A DNA stretch of 64,000 bases from Rheinheimera riviphila (GTDB lineage: Bacteria; Pseudomonadota; Gammaproteobacteria; Enterobacterales; Alteromonadaceae): positions 186,001 through 250,000 of the forward strand of contig NZ_SACS01000002.1 of assembly GCF_004005945.1 (NCBI RefSeq), read 5' to 3'. The notes beneath the pieces were generated by a model. The model made no database searches and had not been told where the DNA came from. It saw only the letters and a program-made list of their open reading frames with translations. The translations under genes were made by a program, and so were the position numbers. Below are positions 9,549-17,653 of this stretch, in pieces. Numbering within the stretch: the stretch's first letter is position 1; each line of letters opens with the position of its first letter.

Positions 9549-9584
9549 AAGCCTGTGTCGCGATTGGTGCAGGCTTATTTTTTA
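9549..9584 (+). terminator. Rho-independent terminator of the small acidic protein gene
   Basis: The seven-base arms AAGCCTG (9549-9555) and CAGGCTT (9570-9576) form the stem, followed by ATTTTTTAT. It lies 65 bases after the stop of the 64-residue gene. Confidence 0.75.
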
Positions 9585-9594
9585 TGACCCAAAC

Positions 9595-9632
9595 AAAAAG
9601 GCCTGACAGCAGTTCACTGTGAGGCCTTTTTT
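9595..9632. terminator. Bidirectional terminator between convergent genes
   Basis: The arms AAAAAGGCCT and AGGCCTTTTTT are perfectly complementary, with the A run on the left and the T run on the right. It can therefore stop transcription from both sides. It lies 38 bases beyond the rluB stop on the minus strand and after the first plus-strand terminator. Confidence 0.8.
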
Positions 9633-9669
9633 AAATAGGTGTCGCTGCTACAAAACAATAACCGATTCA

Positions 9670-10614
9670 TTAATCGCGGGTACGTTTTTTACCTTTAAAC
9701 ACCGGCTTAGACGGCTTTTTCGCTTTGGCTTTTTGTTCTGCTTCTTTCTCGGCTTTGGCTTTTAATTCCGGGTTTTTCTGCAAAATCTGATGCTTGCGTA
9801 CGGCACGTTTAATCGATGCCATGCGACGACGTCGCTCTTCCTTGTCTTCCGGTTTCGCCAACGTTTCCGTTTCGTAATCCATATGCACCACTTTGCGCAG
9901 ATAGTTCACTTCTTCCAGCGCGTATTCGGTGTAACCACCTGCTGGTAAGTGTTTTGGTAACATCAGATCGCCATAACGGACCCGGATCAAGCGGTTTACC
10001 ACGGCGCCTTGTGATTCCCACATCCGGCGCACTTCGCGGTTACGGCCTTCAGTTAAGGTGACGTTGAACCACTTATTAATCCCTTCGCCGCCGCTGGCTT
10101 TGATTTTCTTAAAGGCTGCTTTACCGTCTTCCAGTTCCACGCCGGTGCGTAGTTTCTGGATCATCGCATCGGTGACATCACCAAACACCCGCACCGCGTA
10201 TTCACGTTCAACTTCAAATTTCGGGTGCATTAAGCGGTTAGCGAGTTCGCCATCGGTGGTGAACAACAATAAACCTGAGGTGTTGATATCCAACCGGCCG
10301 ATCGCAATCCAGCGTGAATCGCGGATTTTTGGTAAACGGTCGAACACGGTTGGCCGACCTTCCGGATCGGTACGGGAACAAATTTCGCCTTCCGGTTTAT
10401 GGTAAGCAATGACACGGCAAATCTGCTCGGTTTCTGAAGCCAGTTTCACCGGATGGCCATCGACCCGTACTGCCTGGGTTGGCAACACGCGGTCACCTAA
10501 AGTGGCTAACTTGCCATCAATAGTGACCCGACCAGCGCTGATCCAGGTTTCCATCTCACGACGGGAACCTACGCCTGAACGGGCCAGTATTTTCTGTAAT
10601 TTTTCACTCATCAT
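9670..10614 (-). CDS. rluB: RluB, 23S rRNA pseudouridine(2605) synthase
   Basis: RluB isomerises a uridine in the peptidyl-transferase region of 23S rRNA. It is 314 residues long. An S4-type RNA-binding domain covers 1-60 ([19 protein letters not shown]). The RsuA/RluB catalytic motif [14 protein letters not shown] has its Asp at residue 109, and [11 protein letters not shown] lies near 187. A basic, Lys-rich tail covers about 275-314, typical of RluB rather than RluE or RsuA. GAGGAG lies just upstream, so either of the first two ATGs (10614 or 10611) can serve. It is the last gene of the rnm-yciO-scpA-scpB-rluB strand, the arrangement known in Shewanella and relatives. Confidence 0.93.
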   Translation of the reverse strand: MMSEKLQKILARSGVGSRREMETWISAGRVTIDGKLATLGDRVLPTQAVRVDGHPVKLASETEQICRVIAYHKPEGEICSRTDPEGRPTVFDRLPKIRDSRWIAIGRLDINTSGLLLFTTDGELANRLMHPKFEVEREYAVRVFGDVTDAMIQKLRTGVELEDGKAAFKKIKASGGEGINKWFNVTLTEGRNREVRRMWESQGAVVNRLIRVRYGDLMLPKHLPAGGYTEYALEEVNYLRKVVHMDYETETLAKPEDKEERRRRMASIKRAVRKHQILQKNPELKAKAEKEAEQKAKAKKPSKPVFKGKKRTRD

Positions 10615-10701
10615 TCTACTCCTCAGTCATCCCGACTGTGTTGGCAGTGGTTAATTGCATGATAATTAAACCTTGCACTACAATAACTTAGTGGATTTCG
10701 C

Positions 10702-11307
10702 CTACTGTAAAGTTGTTGTCTGTGCCACTGCGGTGGCAAAAAGAGCTTCAGTTTCCATGCTAAGCACAGACTGGGCTGAAAACTCGGTTAAGGCAGGTAA
10801 CGACGCTAAGTCGGTTAACCCAAAATAATCTAAAAATTCTTTGGTGGTGGCGTACAAACCAGGCCGACCCGGCACTTCTTTGTGGCCCACCACTTTTACC
10901 CAACCGCGATCAAGCAAAGTCCGCATGATCTGGCTGCTCACCGTCACACCCCGCACCGCTTCAATTTCGCCGCGGGTGATCGGTTGACGATAGGCAATCA
11001 ACGCCAAAGTTTCCAGTACTGCGCGCGAATATCGTGGTGAACGTTCTGGCCACAAGCGCGCCAAATATTCGCTCCACTCGCTTTTAGTCTGAAAGCGATA
11101 ACCGCTGGCGGTTGCGACTAATTCAATACCGCGCCCCTGATAATCCAACATCAGTTGCTTAATCACCATCTGCAACTGTTTGTTGCTAATGGCAAAATCA
11201 CTGAGCACTGTTGCAGTCAATTCATCAGCCGTCAAAGGTCGCTCGCTGGCGAACAAGGTTGCTTCCAGTAATTGGGCAAGTTGACTGTCATTGATTTTGG
11301 CGGCCAT
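10702..11307 (-). CDS. scpB: ScpB, segregation and condensation protein B
   Basis: ScpB is the winged-helix partner of ScpA in the SMC-kleisin condensin complex, which compacts and segregates the chromosome. It is 201 residues long. Two winged-helix domains are visible, with the family stretches LLEATLFASERPL near residue 13 and ETLALIAYRQPITRGEIEAVRGV near 98-120. LDRGWVKVVGHKEVPGRPGLYATT near 131-155 is the most conserved ScpB signature. It follows scpA after 42 bases on the same strand. Confidence 0.94.
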   Translation of the reverse strand: MAAKINDSQLAQLLEATLFASERPLTADELTATVLSDFAISNKQLQMVIKQLMLDYQGRGIELVATASGYRFQTKSEWSEYLARLWPERSPRYSRAVLETLALIAYRQPITRGEIEAVRGVTVSSQIMRTLLDRGWVKVVGHKEVPGRPGLYATTKEFLDYFGLTDLASLPALTEFSAQSVLSMETEALFATAVAQTTTLQ

Positions 11308-11349
11308 GCAGGGATCCTGTAGGGATTGAGAGCCGGATAACGGCGCGCA

Positions 11350-12177
11350 TTATGCCAACTTCAGATGGATCTGACCATAGGCTTGTACTTGATCCAGCAA
11401 AACCAGTTTTTCTTTCACCAGCTCTAAAATTGCCAGAAAACTCACTACTACCCCGGCGCGGCCTTCTTCCAGGCTAAAACACTGCTCAAACACCAGATAA
11501 CCGTCGTTGGCTTTGAGCTGCTCCAAAATCCGGCTCATCCGCTCACGGGTCGAGAGTTTTTCTTTGGAAATATGGTGATGCTGAAAATCTTTGACTCTTT
11601 TTGCAACATCGGCCAAGGCAGCCACTAAATCCGCCAGCGACACATCCGGCAAAATCACTAAAGGTGCGAAGTTGGTGGCGAGATCCGCTTTGACCAGGAA
11701 AAAATCGCGATCCTGGCGTGGCTGCGCATCCAAATCGGTGGCGGCTTGCTTAAATTGTTCATATTCCTGCAAGCGGCGGATCAGCTCTGCTCTGGGATCC
11801 AACTCGGTTTCCGGCTGGTGCTCGTGGCGCGGTAACAATAACCGCGATTTAATTTCCGCCAGCATCGCCGCCATTACCAGATATTCTGAGGCCAGTTCAA
11901 AGTTCATGCCCTGCATCAGGTCGATATAGTTCATGTACTGCCGGGTGATTTCATTGACCGGTAAGTCGACAATATCAAATTTGTGTTTGCGAATAAGGTA
12001 AAGCAGAAAATCCAGTGGCCCTTCAAAGGCTTCCAGCAGCACTTCTAAGGCGTCAGGCGGAATATATAAATCGTCCGGTCGCAGATGCACCGCTTCGCCG
12101 CGGACAAAGGCCAGCGGAAGTGGTTGTTGCACCGTTAAGGGGGTCAGCGTTTCAACGCCCGGAAGTTCAGTGCTCAT
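11350..12177 (-). CDS. scpA: ScpA, segregation and condensation protein A (kleisin)
   Basis: ScpA is the kleisin that bridges SMC heads. It is 275 residues long. The N-terminal kleisin motif FEGPLDFLLYLIRKHKFDI lies at about residues 51-70, followed by an amphipathic helix region (YLVMAAMLAEIKSRLLLPR) and the C-terminal winged-helix SMC-head contact (VVSFLAILELVKEKLVLLDQ). The extra 40 residues before the kleisin motif are also seen in other gammaproteobacterial ScpA. It lies 22 bases after yciO. Confidence 0.94.
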   Translation of the reverse strand: MSTELPGVETLTPLTVQQPLPLAFVRGEAVHLRPDDLYIPPDALEVLLEAFEGPLDFLLYLIRKHKFDIVDLPVNEITRQYMNYIDLMQGMNFELASEYLVMAAMLAEIKSRLLLPRHEHQPETELDPRAELIRRLQEYEQFKQAATDLDAQPRQDRDFFLVKADLATNFAPLVILPDVSLADLVAALADVAKRVKDFQHHHISKEKLSTRERMSRILEQLKANDGYLVFEQCFSLEEGRAGVVVSFLAILELVKEKLVLLDQVQAYGQIHLKLA

Positions 12178-12199
12178 GGCCGTGCATACTCAAGACGCA

Positions 12200-12820
12200 T
12201 TACAGAAAAGGTTTCACATCACCGGCACCTTCCCGTACCACCACCGCCACGTCGTCCGATAAATCAATCACCGTCGTTGGATTCCCCGGCAACACACCAC
12301 CGTGCATAATTAAATCGACTTGCCGCTCCAATTGATCGCGTAAATCTTCCGGATCAGATTCGGTAAACTCTTGCCCCGGCAGAATTAAACTGCTCGACAT
12401 CAGTGGTTCGCCCAATTCCTGCAATAACGCCAAGGCAATTTTGTGATCAGGAATACGCAGGCCAATAGTCTTTTTCTTTTCGTTAAGCAACCGTTTGGGT
12501 ACTTCTTTGGTGCCGCGCAAGATAAAGGTGTAGGCACCAGGCGTGTTGTTTTTCAGCAAGCGAAAAGCGGTATTTTCTACTTTGGCATATACCGACAACT
12601 CAGATAAATCGCGGCACATTAACGTCAAATGGTGATCACCGCTAATTTGGCGAATTTGTAAAATCCGCTCCATCGCCGCTTTATCGCCGATATGGCAACC
12701 CAAGGCATAACCACTGTCGGTCGGATACACCACCACGCCACCTTGTTTGATAATATGCACTGCTTGTTTAATCAAACGGCTTTGGGGCGTTTCCGGGTGG
12801 ACGTAAAAAAACTGGCTCAT
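12200..12820 (-). CDS. yciO: YciO, Sua5/YrdC-family protein
   Basis: YciO belongs to the TsaC/Sua5/YrdC fold, whose members make threonylcarbamoyl-AMP for tRNA modification. YciO itself is a paralogue whose cellular role is less clear. It is 206 residues long. The YrdC pattern is visible: GGVVVYPTDSGYALGCHI near residue 28, KAAMERILQIRQ, and PGAYTFILRGTKEVP near 99-113. IGLRIPDH follows. The position between rnm and scpA matches the conserved trp-flanking block in related bacteria and favours YciO over TsaC. Confidence 0.9.
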   Translation of the reverse strand: MSQFFYVHPETPQSRLIKQAVHIIKQGGVVVYPTDSGYALGCHIGDKAAMERILQIRQISGDHHLTLMCRDLSELSVYAKVENTAFRLLKNNTPGAYTFILRGTKEVPKRLLNEKKKTIGLRIPDHKIALALLQELGEPLMSSSLILPGQEFTESDPEDLRDQLERQVDLIMHGGVLPGNPTTVIDLSDDVAVVVREGAGDVKPFL

Positions 12821-12946
12821 CGCCTGCTCCCTGCCAGCTTTTGCCAGCTTGATGAAAGTTGTTTTATTAGCAAAAGTTGTGTTTTATTAGCAATAGCAAG
12901 GATTTAGCGATTTTTCAAGCGCAGCGGTGCATCATCAGGACATCGG

Positions 12947-13846
12947 CTAATTTAAAATTACCGCCGTCTCACTCGTCTGCGATGTGGCCGTTTCAGCTGC
13001 CCATAAGGCTTCGTTAAAAGTCCAGTCGCGCCACAGCGGCACTATATCGTCGGTCATATACAAACCACGGCCAAGCTCATTCCAGTCGGTCGGTTGATGA
13101 AAATCTGAGCCCACGGACGCGGTGAGTTCAAACAACTGACACAGGCGCCAAATCTCGCGTTTTTGCACCGGCGTTTGCTGGGGTGATGCCACCTCAGCCG
13201 AATCACCGCCAGCCAATGCAAATTCGCGCATTAATTTTGTCAGCCATTTGCCATTGAGGTTGTATTTCAGCGGATGCGCCAGCACCGCAATACCGCCTGC
13301 ATCGTGGATCCACTGCACCGCAGTGGCCAGTTCGACCCAGTTATTCGGCACATAACCGGCTTTGCCGCGCGCCAGATATTTTTTAAACACGTTGTTCAGT
13401 GAACTGGCTTTGCCAATATTGACCAAATGCCGGGCAAAATGAGTGCGGGTGAGCGCAGCGCCGTTGGCTAGTTCCAATACCGCAGGTAAACAATCCGGCA
13501 CCTGGTATTTGGTAAGTCGTCGCGCCATTTCAGTAGCTCGCTCCAGCCGGCGTTGCTGCTGGCTTTCTAATCTGCTTTGAAATTCCGGACAGGCTGGATT
13601 GATATTGAGCCCGACCACATGAATTTCGAATTCATACCAGCTGGTGGAGATTTCGACGCCGTTGATCAATTGCAGTGGTAGCTGGGCAGCGGCAATTTCA
13701 GCATGCGCAGCGGCCAGACCGTTTGTGGTGTCATGATCGGTAATCGCCAGCACCTGCACTTTTTTCTCAACAGCGCGGCGGACCAGATCTGCCGGGCTTA
13801 ACAGACCATCCGAGCAAAAGGTATGGCTATGTAAATCTATTTTCAT
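12947..13846 (-). CDS. rnm: RNase AM / TrpH, PHP-domain 5'-3' exonuclease
   Basis: Rnm (YciV/TrpH) is a metal-dependent 5'-3' exoribonuclease that trims rRNA 5' ends. I start at 13846 (MKIDLHSHTFCSDG), which gives 299 residues. Two more codons are possible. PHP metal-site motifs are visible: DLHSHTFCSDG (3-13), AITDHDTTNGL near 34-44, GVEIS near 63, AVLAHPLKYN near 189, and VGSDFHQP near 242. It is transcribed away from trpE. The shared space 13847-14111 should carry both promoters. Confidence 0.93.
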   Translation of the reverse strand: MKIDLHSHTFCSDGLLSPADLVRRAVEKKVQVLAITDHDTTNGLAAAHAEIAAAQLPLQLINGVEISTSWYEFEIHVVGLNINPACPEFQSRLESQQQRRLERATEMARRLTKYQVPDCLPAVLELANGAALTRTHFARHLVNIGKASSLNNVFKKYLARGKAGYVPNNWVELATAVQWIHDAGGIAVLAHPLKYNLNGKWLTKLMREFALAGGDSAEVASPQQTPVQKREIWRLCQLFELTASVGSDFHQPTDWNELGRGLYMTDDIVPLWRDWTFNEALWAAETATSQTSETAVILN

Positions 13847-14012
13847 GAACAAGTCCGGCGGTATTAAAAACTAACAATGAAAGCGACGGTACAGCGTATT
13901 GCCACTTTTGCAGAAGCGCATTGTGCCATAAATCACCCATCCAGCTGAATGTTTGTTGCCACCAGCACAGCGACTCTCTGCACGAATGCTACGCAGGCGA
14001 ACACAGACTTTT

Positions 14013-14028
14013 AGACATCTAAACGTTT
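14013..14028. promoter_or_regulatory. Two adjacent MetJ-box-like octamers
   Basis: The sequence AGACATCTAAACGTTT matches two tandem AGACGTCT octamers at 13 of 16 positions. It lies between the divergent rnm and trp units, about 27 bases before the -35 candidate of trp. It may be coincidence, because neither neighbour is a methionine gene. Confidence 0.25.
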
Positions 14029-14054
14029 TATTTTCAATTTCCGCAGATTTCATC

Positions 14055-14085
14055 TTGACGCCCGCCCCCGATTTGAGGTTTTATA
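14055..14085 (+). promoter_or_regulatory. Candidate trp operon promoter
   Basis: TTGACG (14055-14060) could be the -35 site, and TTTATA or TTATAG (about 14080-14086) the -10 site. The 19-20 base spacing is longer than ideal. It lies about 26 bases before the leader peptide start. No clear TrpR operator is visible over it. Confidence 0.45.
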
Positions 14086-14111
14086 GGGCATCAATTTTAG
14101 GGTGCTTTCTG

Positions 14112-14171
14112 ATGTCTCAATTTACAACGCAATTTACTCAGGCTATTAGCTGGTGGTGGCATACTCCTTAA
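14112..14171 (+). CDS. trpL: TrpL, trp operon leader peptide
   Basis: This is a 19-residue peptide, MSQFTTQFTQAISWWWHTP, with three consecutive Trp codons at 14151-14159. Ribosome stalling at these codons when charged tRNA-Trp is scarce sets the attenuation decision. The stop codon (14169-14171) overlaps the first bases of the antiterminator arm, AACGGGC at 14170-14176. A ribosome that finishes the peptide therefore masks that arm and lets the terminator at 14213 form. AGGGTG about 12 bases upstream can serve as ribosome site. Confidence 0.95.
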   Translation: MSQFTTQFTQAISWWWHTP

Positions 14172-14243
14172 CGGGCGTGTGTTGGCGTTGTTTACCCTTA
14201 AATAATCCCAAGAAGCCCGTTTCAACGAACGGGCTTTTTTTTT
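14170..14243 (+). terminator. trp attenuator (antiterminator arm plus rho-independent terminator)
   Basis: The terminator stem is AAGCCCGTT (14213-14221) with AACGGGCTT (14228-14236), a six-base loop and nine T from 14235 to 14243. The segment AACGGGC at 14170-14176 is identical to the right arm and can pair instead with GCCCGTT (14215-14221). That gives the mutually exclusive antiterminator expected of classical transcription attenuation. Confidence 0.93.
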
Positions 14244-14274
14244 GTAATTTTTCAACCAAGACGAGTACTAAACC

Positions 14275-14361
14275 ATGAGTTCAATCATGTTAATTTCCTG
14301 GCGCTGGTGGCAATTTTCGGGGGCAAATTCAGGGCCCACTGTCGATGATTGTAAAAACTAA
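14275..14361 (+). CDS. Second Trp-rich small ORF between attenuator and trpE
   Basis: This 28-codon ORF contains ISWRWWQF, so three Trp codons (14299, 14305 and 14308) within four codons. It lies after the attenuator terminator and ends 15 bases before the trpE start. The nucleotide context (ATT..C TGG CGC TGG TGG CA) resembles the Trp stretch of trpL with one inserted codon, so it could be an old duplication. A weak GACGAG ribosome site lies about 11 bases upstream. I see no second terminator hairpin. It could couple trpE translation to Trp supply, or be a relic. It is not a recognised gene. Confidence 0.5.
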   Translation: MSSIMLISWRWWQFSGANSGPTVDDCKN

Positions 14362-14376
14362 CTACAGGATAAATTT

Positions 14377-15957
14377 ATGATTTTTAGTCACATCACCACC
14401 GAAATCGGTCAGGTTGCCAGCATCAGCCAAACCGTTCCTTATCAGGCCGATCCATTAGCCTGCTATCAGCAGCTCGCTGCCGATAGTCCTTATTCATTGC
14501 TGCTTGAATCTGCTGAAATTGACAGCAAAGACAATTTAAAAAGCCTGATGTTGATTGATGCCGCACTGCGGATTGAGTGTCAGGGCGAACAAGTCAGCAT
14601 CACCGCCATCAGCGAAAACGGCGCTTTGTTATTACCCTTTATCACCGGACAACTGTCAACGCGTGCCAGTATCAGTGGCAATAATCCACTGTTGATCAAT
14701 TTTAAGCGTCCGGATCCGCTGCTTGATGAAGACAGCAAGCTGGTCGCGCCGCATCCATTTGACGTGTTACGCATATTGCAACATCAGCTTAAAAATCAAA
14801 GTGATGAACCCTTTGCGGTGTTTTTGGGTGGCGTGATTGGCTACGACATGGTCGCTACTGTGGAGCAATTACCGCAGGTGCCGACCGCTGAAAATCAGTG
14901 CCCGGATTATTTGTTTTATCTGGCCGAAACCGTGCTGGTGCTGGACCATCAAACACAGCAAAGCCGGTTGATTGGTAATATTTTTTGTGGCGACACCGCC
15001 ATGGCCAACTGTTTTGTCGTTGGCAAAAGGTTAGAGCAACTTAGCCAGACGTTAAAACAACAACCGGTATTTGTACCTGCTGTTGCTACTGCTTCCAGCA
15101 GCAATGCCGCCAACGTCGATATCGCTGACAGCGACTTTGTGGCGCAAGTGGAAATGCTAAAACACAATATCGTGGCCGGCGATGTATTTCAGGTGGTGCC
15201 AAGTCGTTGTTTCAGTTTGCCCTGCCCTTGCCCGCTCAGCGCTTATGCCAAGCTTAAAACCCAAAACCCCAGTCCTTATATGTTTTTCTTGCAAGATCCG
15301 GCCTTTACCCTATTTGGTGCTTCGCCGGAATCGGCGCTGAAATTTGATGCACAAAGCCGGCAGGTCGAAATTTATCCGATCGCCGGTACCCGCCGCCGTG
15401 GTTTTAATGCCAAAGGTCAGATTGACCGCGATCTTGATAGCCGGATTGAACTGGAACTGCGCCAGGACGAAAAAGAAAAAGCTGAACATCTGATGCTGGT
15501 CGATTTAGCCCGCAACGATGTAGCGCGCATTAGTGTGCCGGGCAGTCGTTATGTCAAAGAATTATTGAAAGTCGACCGCTATTCCTATGTGATGCATTTG
15601 GTATCGCGCGTGGTTGGCACGCTCAAACCGCAGCTGGATGCACTGCATGCCTATCAGGCTTGTATGAATATGGGCACTTTAGTCGGTGCGCCGAAGGTGC
15701 GGGCGGCGGAGCTGATCCGGCAAGTTGAAGGGAAAAAACGCGGCAGTTATGGCGGCGCTGTTGGCTATCTCGCTGGCAACGGCGATTTTGACAGCTGCAT
15801 CGTCATTCGCAGTGCTTATGTCGCCAACGGCACCGCTTATATTCAGGCCGGCGCTGGTGTGGTGTTTGATTCTGTCGCCCAAGCGGAAGCGGATGAGACC
15901 CGCAGTAAGGCGCAAGCGGTGATTAGCGCAATTCTCGCCGCAGGAGGTGCCAAATGA
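14377..15957 (+). CDS. trpE: TrpE, anthranilate synthase component I
   Basis: TrpE makes anthranilate from chorismate with ammonia from TrpG, the first step to tryptophan. It is 526 residues long. The feedback-inhibition element LLLESAEIDSKDNLKS is at residues 37-52, almost the same as in E. coli. Chorismate-binding family motifs follow: IAGTRRRG near 335, DEKEKAEHLMLVDLARND near 365, SYVMHLVSRVVG near 403, and AGAGVVFDS near 490. ACAGGAT is the ribosome site. It overlaps trpG by ATGA. Confidence 0.98.
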   Translation: MIFSHITTEIGQVASISQTVPYQADPLACYQQLAADSPYSLLLESAEIDSKDNLKSLMLIDAALRIECQGEQVSITAISENGALLLPFITGQLSTRASISGNNPLLINFKRPDPLLDEDSKLVAPHPFDVLRILQHQLKNQSDEPFAVFLGGVIGYDMVATVEQLPQVPTAENQCPDYLFYLAETVLVLDHQTQQSRLIGNIFCGDTAMANCFVVGKRLEQLSQTLKQQPVFVPAVATASSSNAANVDIADSDFVAQVEMLKHNIVAGDVFQVVPSRCFSLPCPCPLSAYAKLKTQNPSPYMFFLQDPAFTLFGASPESALKFDAQSRQVEIYPIAGTRRRGFNAKGQIDRDLDSRIELELRQDEKEKAEHLMLVDLARNDVARISVPGSRYVKELLKVDRYSYVMHLVSRVVGTLKPQLDALHAYQACMNMGTLVGAPKVRAAELIRQVEGKKRGSYGGAVGYLAGNGDFDSCIVIRSAYVANGTAYIQAGAGVVFDSVAQAEADETRSKAQAVISAILAAGGAK

Positions 15958-16604
15958 ATTCGTCAAAAACAAAAACAGTAGTTTATCTGCTGGATAATAA
16001 AGACTCTTTTACCTACAACCTGGTTGATGAACTGGCGCAGCTCGATTGTGAGTTAAAGCTGTACCGCAATACGGTGCCAGCGGCGTTTATTTTCGACAAA
16101 ATGCTTCAGGATCAACAAGCTGGCGCCAATATTGTACTGCTGCTATCGCCAGGCCCTGGCGCGCCATCAGAAGCTGGTTCGATGCCAGAGCTGATTGCAC
16201 TTTGCGCCGGTAAATTCCCGATGCTCGGCATTTGTTTAGGCCATCAGGCGTTGGTGGAACATTATGGCGGTGTGGTGGGCCGGGCGGGTGAAACTGTGCA
16301 TGGTAAAACATCAAAGATTGAGCTTACCGATCATCCGGTGTTTGCCGGTTTGCCAAGGCCCTTTCCGGTAGCGCGTTATCATTCGTTGATGGCCACCGAA
16401 ATGCCCAATGCGCTGCAAGTGATTGCGAATTATCAACATATTCCGATGGCAATCGTGCAGGAACAAGACCGGGCATTGGGCTTTCAATTTCACCCGGAGT
16501 CGATTTTAACCACTTTAGGTAAACCTTTATTGGCGCAAAGTCTGGCTTATCTCACACAATCACTCGCCCCAATCGCGCCCCAAACAGCCGGAGGTGGCGT
16601 ATGA
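15954..16604 (+). CDS. trpG: TrpG, anthranilate synthase glutamine amidotransferase
   Basis: TrpG is the class I glutamine amidotransferase subunit that feeds ammonia to TrpE. It is 216 residues long and stands as a separate gene (in E. coli it is fused to trpD). The nucleophile Cys is in GICLGHQAL near residue 91, LSPGPGAPSEAG forms the oxyanion region, and the His-Pro-Glu triad end is FQFHPESILT near 178. The start overlaps the trpE stop and the end overlaps the trpD start (ATGA). Confidence 0.97.
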   Translation: MNSSKTKTVVYLLDNKDSFTYNLVDELAQLDCELKLYRNTVPAAFIFDKMLQDQQAGANIVLLLSPGPGAPSEAGSMPELIALCAGKFPMLGICLGHQALVEHYGGVVGRAGETVHGKTSKIELTDHPVFAGLPRPFPVARYHSLMATEMPNALQVIANYQHIPMAIVQEQDRALGFQFHPESILTTLGKPLLAQSLAYLTQSLAPIAPQTAGGGV

Positions 16605-17653
16605 CAACTGTTTCAAACGAAAGTAGCAGCTTTGCAGCACAGCCTTATTTGCACCAACTACTCAGCGGCGAAAGTCTGAGCCAGCAACAAAGCGAGACTT
16701 TTTTCAGCGCTGTGGCGCATGGTGAAGTTGAGCCGGTGTTGTTATCAGCGGTATTAATAGCGCTGAAACTCAAAGGGGAAACCGCCGATGAAATCGCTGG
16801 TGCGGCGTTGGCGTTTCGTAAAGCCGCCACCGTCTTTCCCAAAGTTGAGTTTGCCAGTATCGATTGTTGTGGTACCGGTGGTGATGGCAGCAATACCATC
16901 AATATTTCGACCACGGCGGCCTTAGTGGCACCAGATTTTGGCCTGAAAGTGGCCAAACACGGCAATCGCAGCGTATCTTCGCAAAGCGGCTCGGCCGATT
17001 TACTGGAGCAGCTTGGCGTCAATATTCAGCAAAGCCCGGCAACGGCGGCAACAGCGCTCTGCGATGCCGGGGTCAGCTTTTTATTTGCGCCGTTGTATCA
17101 CCCGGGCATTCGCCATGCGATGCCGGTGCGCACCGCCTTAAAAACCCGGACTTTGTTTAATTTATTGGGGCCGTTATTAAACCCGGTGGCACCGAAGTTT
17201 CAGCTGCTTGGCGTTTATGATGCCAAGCTTTGCGATTTGATGGCGCAAGCCTTATTGCAACTCGGCGTTGAGCGCGCCTGGGTGGTGCATGGTGCCGGTT
17301 GTGATGAAATCGCTTTGCATGGCGTAACCCAAGTGACTGAAGTCAAAGACGGAAAGCTACACAAATTTACGCTCACCGCAGCCGATTTCGGGCTGGCGCC
17401 GATTGAACTTAGCGATTTAGCCGGTGGCAAACCAGCCGAAAACGCCGCCGCCAGCCGGGCAATTTTGCAAGGCACAGCACCTTTAGCCCATCTGGCTGCT
17501 ATTGCCGCCAATGTCGCCGCGATGCGCAAAATTGCCGGTCAGGGTGAAGATTTAGCCGGATTGACGCAGCAAGTGCTGCAACATTTACAACAAGGCAAAG
17601 CAGGTACAGCGCTGACGCTATTACAGGAGATCAGTCATGGCCAACGTGCTTGA
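16601..17653 (+). CDS. trpD: TrpD, anthranilate phosphoribosyltransferase
   Basis: TrpD transfers phosphoribose from PRPP to anthranilate. It is 350 residues long. The PRPP-binding CGTGGDGSNTINIST lies near residues 88-102, KHGNRSVSSQSGSADLLEQLG near 118-138, and RTLFNLLGPLLNP near 183. It overlaps trpG by 4 bases and trpCF by 17 bases, showing tight coupling inside the trp operon. Confidence 0.97.
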   Translation: MTTVSNESSSFAAQPYLHQLLSGESLSQQQSETFFSAVAHGEVEPVLLSAVLIALKLKGETADEIAGAALAFRKAATVFPKVEFASIDCCGTGGDGSNTINISTTAALVAPDFGLKVAKHGNRSVSSQSGSADLLEQLGVNIQQSPATAATALCDAGVSFLFAPLYHPGIRHAMPVRTALKTRTLFNLLGPLLNPVAPKFQLLGVYDAKLCDLMAQALLQLGVERAWVVHGAGCDEIALHGVTQVTEVKDGKLHKFTLTAADFGLAPIELSDLAGGKPAENAAASRAILQGTAPLAHLAAIAANVAAMRKIAGQGEDLAGLTQQVLQHLQQGKAGTALTLLQEISHGQRA

